A program made the translations under genes and the position numbers. The notes below the pieces were generated by a model. That model was not told where the DNA came from. It saw nothing but the letters and a program-made list of their open reading frames with translations, and ran no database searches. Source: Chloracidobacterium thermophilum B (GTDB taxonomy: Bacteria; Acidobacteriota; Blastocatellia; Chloracidobacteriales; Chloracidobacteriaceae). Taken from it: 64,000 nucleotides of DNA. Below, piece by piece: positions 60,961-64,000 of the stretch (positions are counted from its first letter, which is position 1; every line of letters starts with the position of its first letter). The stretch is from contig NC_016024.1 in NCBI RefSeq assembly GCF_000226295.1, positions 2,277,501 through 2,341,500 of the forward strand, read 5' to 3'.

Positions 60961-62970
60961 TTACATGCGCTCTGGAGCGTCAATCCCAAGGACATCCAGC
61001 GCCGCCCGCAGGCGGCTTTCCACCAGGCTGACCAGCGCCAGCAGAAATGCCCGCCGAACCTCATCCGGTTCATGCCGGATGTTGTGCCGGTTGTAAAACC
61101 CGCTGAACGCCTGGGCGAGTTGGAAAGCATACTTGGCGATGACAGAAGGTTCCAGCGTTTCGCTGGCTTCCACGAGCACGGTGTCATAGCGCAGCACCAA
61201 CCCGATGAGCGTCCAGAACTCATTGGCGGTTTTCCCTTCGTCCCGCAGCCAGGCTTCGAGCTGTGTGTGGTTCCCGGCAAGCACGGCCGCCGGGTTGGGG
61301 CAATCCAGACCGGCCTCGCGCAGCTTGCGGCGGATGCCGGCCACGCGCACCAGGGAATAGAGCAGATACACCCCTGTTTCGCCCTGCTCGGCCATGGCGT
61401 CGGCAAAATCGAAGGCAATGAGTGTCGTCCGGGCAAATTTGAGCAAAAAGTACCGTACCGCCGCCACAGCGATTTTATGGGCAATGGTGCGCTGTTCGGT
61501 TTCGGACAGCGTGGGCTGGTGCGCCTGGACGTGCGCCAGGGCCTTGCTTTCCAGCCGGTCCAGCAGGTCATCGGCTTTGACGCCCAGCCCCTTGCGTCCG
61601 CTCATGGAAATGAACGGGCGCTGACGGTCAGCTTCGGACAGCTCGAAACCCAACTCCAGGCAGCTTGCCGGCGTCAGCGCCACCTTCTCGTAGGCGACAT
61701 GGGCGCTGGCGGCAACGGCGTCCCGCAGCGCATCCGGCGCCAACGACATGACGCCCCGCCGGACGAACTCCTGGGCATAGCTCTGCCCCACGTCAATGAC
61801 ATTCAGGTAGGCCGCGCCACGTCCGAACGTCGGCGGCGCAGAAGCGTCATCCGCTTCAGCAGCCGTTCCCATCCACACGGTGTGGCCGTCGGCGTAGCGG
61901 TGAAACGCCCGGTAGTGGAAATCCCGCTCCAGAATGCCCAGTTTCCACAGGTGATAGGCAATGTCCTTGCCGGTGTAGTTGACCGTGCCGTTTGAGCGCA
62001 CAAGTATCTTGTCGGCGTCGTGTTCGTCGTCGGTCGTGGCCGCTTCCTGCCCGGCCCGCATCACCCAGCAGCCGGCGCGCCGCCCTTCGGCTTCATAGAC
62101 AATCGCCCCGGCCGCCTTGAGGCGCTCAAACGCCTCGGCCCAGAAATCAAGCCGCAAAATGGCGCTTTCACAGGGAAGTACGTCGTAGCGGATGCCCAGC
62201 CGTTCCATTGTGGCCAGATGACAGTGCACGATGCGTTCGGCAATATGGGCACCCAAGGCGGCCAGTTCCCCTTCGTGGCGTTCAATGGCGTGGAGTGTCT
62301 CCGTCCGCCAGCGCAGGCGCGACTCATCTTCGGCATACCACGTACCGACGCGGGCATAGAGGTCCCAGCAGTAGTCATCGAACTTCCCGTCAATGGCCGC
62401 CACCTCGCCCAGTGACCTGCCTTCGATGTGCACGAACCCCACCACCACATCGGCCACCTGAACCCCGGTGTCGTCAATGTAGTTGTGGACTTCAACCGTC
62501 TCGCCGGTCGCGCGCAGAAGGCGCACCAGGGCATCGCCCAGCACGGCATTGCGCAGGTGGCCGATGTGGGCGGCTTTGTTCGGGTTGACGCTCGTGTGCT
62601 CGACGATGACCTTTCCCCTGAAACGTGGCGCATGCACGCCGGGCGGGGCATTGAGCGCCCGCAGCAGGGTTTCGGCGCGGTTCAGAAACAGGTTGATATA
62701 GCCGGCGCCGGCAACTTCGATCCGCTCGAAATCGGGCAGCACCGTCCGCAACCCATCGGCCAGTGTCTGGGCGATGTCACGTGGTGCGTGTTTTTCGCCG
62801 GTGATAGCCTTGCGGCGTTTGGCTACCTCAAAAGCGACCGGCGTTGCCAGATCGCCCAGGGTCGCGTTGGGGGGAAATTCGACGGCAACATCCGGCAGGA
62901 CAATGCCAAACTGTCGCTCAACCAGAGTTTTGACCGCCTGGCGAACGGTTTCTCGCAACGGGTGTAACAT
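60961..62970 (-). CDS. argS: Arginyl-tRNA synthetase
   Basis: About 669 aa class I synthetase charging tRNA-Arg. HIGH motif in NPNKAAHIGHLRNAVLGDAL, YIDDTGVQVADVVVGF, the KMSKS-like segment SMSGRKGLGVKADDLLDRL, and the C-terminal anticodon-binding DALR domain (LAQAFSGFYNRHNI). Longer than usual (550-590 aa), with internal insertions around HAIERHEGELAALGAHIAER and AEADDASAPPTFGRGA. The ATG at 62970 is the family-like start. Confidence 0.95.
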   Translation of the reverse strand: MLHPLRETVRQAVKTLVERQFGIVLPDVAVEFPPNATLGDLATPVAFEVAKRRKAITGEKHAPRDIAQTLADGLRTVLPDFERIEVAGAGYINLFLNRAETLLRALNAPPGVHAPRFRGKVIVEHTSVNPNKAAHIGHLRNAVLGDALVRLLRATGETVEVHNYIDDTGVQVADVVVGFVHIEGRSLGEVAAIDGKFDDYCWDLYARVGTWYAEDESRLRWRTETLHAIERHEGELAALGAHIAERIVHCHLATMERLGIRYDVLPCESAILRLDFWAEAFERLKAAGAIVYEAEGRRAGCWVMRAGQEAATTDDEHDADKILVRSNGTVNYTGKDIAYHLWKLGILERDFHYRAFHRYADGHTVWMGTAAEADDASAPPTFGRGAAYLNVIDVGQSYAQEFVRRGVMSLAPDALRDAVAASAHVAYEKVALTPASCLELGFELSEADRQRPFISMSGRKGLGVKADDLLDRLESKALAHVQAHQPTLSETEQRTIAHKIAVAAVRYFLLKFARTTLIAFDFADAMAEQGETGVYLLYSLVRVAGIRRKLREAGLDCPNPAAVLAGNHTQLEAWLRDEGKTANEFWTLIGLVLRYDTVLVEASETLEPSVIAKYAFQLAQAFSGFYNRHNIRHEPDEVRRAFLLALVSLVESRLRAALDVLGIDAPERM

Positions 62971-63117
62971 AGCGCCATGTTTAGCATGAAATGCGGCCGG
63001 GCAGTACGGGCGTTTGTCCTCCGACCTTCCCGGCTGTGCTATCTTCAGCCGCAACAACCTTCACAAAATGCAGTCATCAGGCACGATTCACGGCAGTGTG
63101 CAGGGAGGATGCCAGCC

Positions 63118-63816
63118 ATGGTGTGGCGAGTCGCAGGATGGATGTTGATTCTTGGCAGCCTGTTGGTGTTTGGCGAGCAGGCCATCGCGCAGCAGCGGCG
63201 TCCGGCCGCGCGTCCGGCGCCCACACGCCCGACCGTTCCCCCTGAGCCGGCTGCCCCGAAACCCAGCCGGGCCGAAAAGCTCTCCGTCGAAGAACTCAAA
63301 CAGGTACGCGCCGTCATCGAATCTTCAGCCGGCAACATCGTCCTGGAGTTTTTCCCCGAAGTCGCCCCCAACCACGTGCGCAACTTTCTGCGCCTCGCGG
63401 AACAGGGTTTTTACGACCGCACGGAGTTCAACCGCATTGCCAGGGATTTCGTCATTCAGGGAGGCGACCCGGCCAAGTGGCCGGCTGACAGCCCCAACCG
63501 CCGTCTGCGCTTTGACACTTCACCGCTCAAGGCGGAATTCAACGAAATGCCCCACGACAAGGGCATCCTCTCCATGGCACACGGCAGCAATCCCGACAGT
63601 GCCACAACCCACTACTTCATCTGCCTGCGGCGGCTGGAGTCGCTCGATGGCAAGTACACGGTCTTTGGGCGGGTTGTCGAAGGTCTCGATGTCGTGGACA
63701 AAATTGCCGAGACCCCCATCGAGCCGGGCACGGCCGACAAACCTGCCGAGCGGGTTGAAGTGCGCACAATTCGGGTCATCTATCCGTCAACCGTGACCAA
63801 CGCCGCCAAACCGTAA
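63118..63816 (+). CDS. Secreted cyclophilin-type peptidyl-prolyl isomerase
   Basis: About 232 aa. Signal peptide (VAGWMLILGSLLVFGEQAIA), a Pro/Arg-rich linker, then a cyclophilin domain: LEFFPEVAPNHVRNFLRLAE, FNRIARDFVIQGGDP, GILSMAHGSNPDSATTHYFI and YTVFGRVVEGLDVVDKI. Speeds proline isomerisation in periplasmic proteins. GGGAGG at 63103-63108 supports the ATG at 63118; the ATG at 63109 is too close to it. Confidence 0.93.
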   Translation: MVWRVAGWMLILGSLLVFGEQAIAQQRRPAARPAPTRPTVPPEPAAPKPSRAEKLSVEELKQVRAVIESSAGNIVLEFFPEVAPNHVRNFLRLAEQGFYDRTEFNRIARDFVIQGGDPAKWPADSPNRRLRFDTSPLKAEFNEMPHDKGILSMAHGSNPDSATTHYFICLRRLESLDGKYTVFGRVVEGLDVVDKIAETPIEPGTADKPAERVEVRTIRVIYPSTVTNAAKP

Positions 63817-63838
63817 CCAAAGCTCCGTCAGGCTTCCG

Positions 63839-64000
63839 TCAGACCTCCGGCTGCCAGCCATACTCGGCCAGATCGAGCGTCCCGTCAGCGCGGAACACGA
63901 CGCCTTCGCCTTCCAGCCGCGCCCGTTGCTCTGCGGCGAGATGAAGCGATAGCCTGCCCGTGCTGATGCCGCCACGGGCATTGACCACCCGGTGCCAGGG
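63839..64000 (-). CDS. Alkyltransferase-like/MGMT-type protein (C-terminal fragment)
   Basis: The last 53 codons of a gene entering from the right edge. PWHRVVNARGGIST at the start matches the region just behind the catalytic motif of O6-alkylguanine DNA alkyltransferase, followed by QRARLEGEGVVFRADGTLDL and a C-terminal AEYGWQPEV. The catalytic motif (PCHRV in MGMT) reads PWHRV, as in alkyltransferase-like (ATL) proteins that bind damage and recruit repair. The first part of the protein is outside the window. Confidence 0.8.
   Translation of the reverse strand, partial: PWHRVVNARGGISTGRLSLHLAAEQRARLEGEGVVFRADGTLDLAEYGWQPEV

Overview
The window is about 60% GC, densely coded, and comes from a Gram-negative (diderm) bacterium. 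It carries lpxC, an MsbA-type flippase, secreted proteins with signal peptides, and lipoproteins. The mix of Ser/Thr kinase, DUF3108, a TMTC-like TPR glycosyltransferase, a fused E1 alpha/beta dehydrogenase and an ECF sigma/anti-sigma/PDZ operon would fit an Acidobacteriota member such as Chloracidobacterium. That assignment is an inference from gene style, not a demonstrated match.

Layout. 0-14.5 kb is ordinary chromosome: Ser/Thr kinase, DUF2752, TMTC/TPR membrane protein, PilZ protein, rpsT, MerC-like protein, DUF3108 protein, a cysteine-poor ATE-like transferase, lpxC, a sigma / anti-sigma / degenerate-HtrA operon and a Memo-family protein. 14.6-28.9 kb is a leftward-transcribed accessory island ending next to a tRNA-Val gene. 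Its core is an SNF2-type helicase with DUF3883, a DUF1156 DNA methyltransferase and a DUF499 ATPase, the helicase-methylase-ATPase set known to me as Hma-type phage defence. Within and around these genes lie four nucleotidyltransferase/HEPN (MNT-HEPN or MntA-HepT) modules, an IS200/IS605 element with tnpA and tnpB, and at least five decayed fragments of further methylase, helicase and DUF499 genes.

29-46 kb returns to housekeeping genes: homoserine dehydrogenase, an Nfu scaffold, thiE, acyl-CoA dehydrogenase, a DASS transporter, the E1 alpha/beta fusion, hisA, a SufR-like regulator overlapping an Mrp/ApbC ATPase, GDPD, an active HtrA, a His-rich LarC and inorganic pyrophosphatase. 46-54 kb holds lipoproteins, a katB-ankB peroxide-defence pair behind a palindromic promoter, a thioredoxin-fold protein, ribE, an M16 protease and a fifth, intact MntA-HepT pair. 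54-64 kb has an MsbA-like ABC exporter, murJ, formate-THF ligase, argS, a secreted cyclophilin and the end of an alkyltransferase-like gene.

Main discovery candidate: the 14.6-28.9 kb island. MNT/HEPN modules repeatedly sit beside or inside Hma genes. One HEPN domain is fused in frame to the methylase. One MntA-HepT pair splits the remains of a second methylase gene. Three of the four modules carry a lesion or rearrangement: a G7 tract in one nucleotidyltransferase, a one-base shift in one HEPN, and a 10-bp tandem duplication that removes the catalytic motif of one HepT. This looks like a defence locus built and rebuilt by toxin-antitoxin insertion and recombination.
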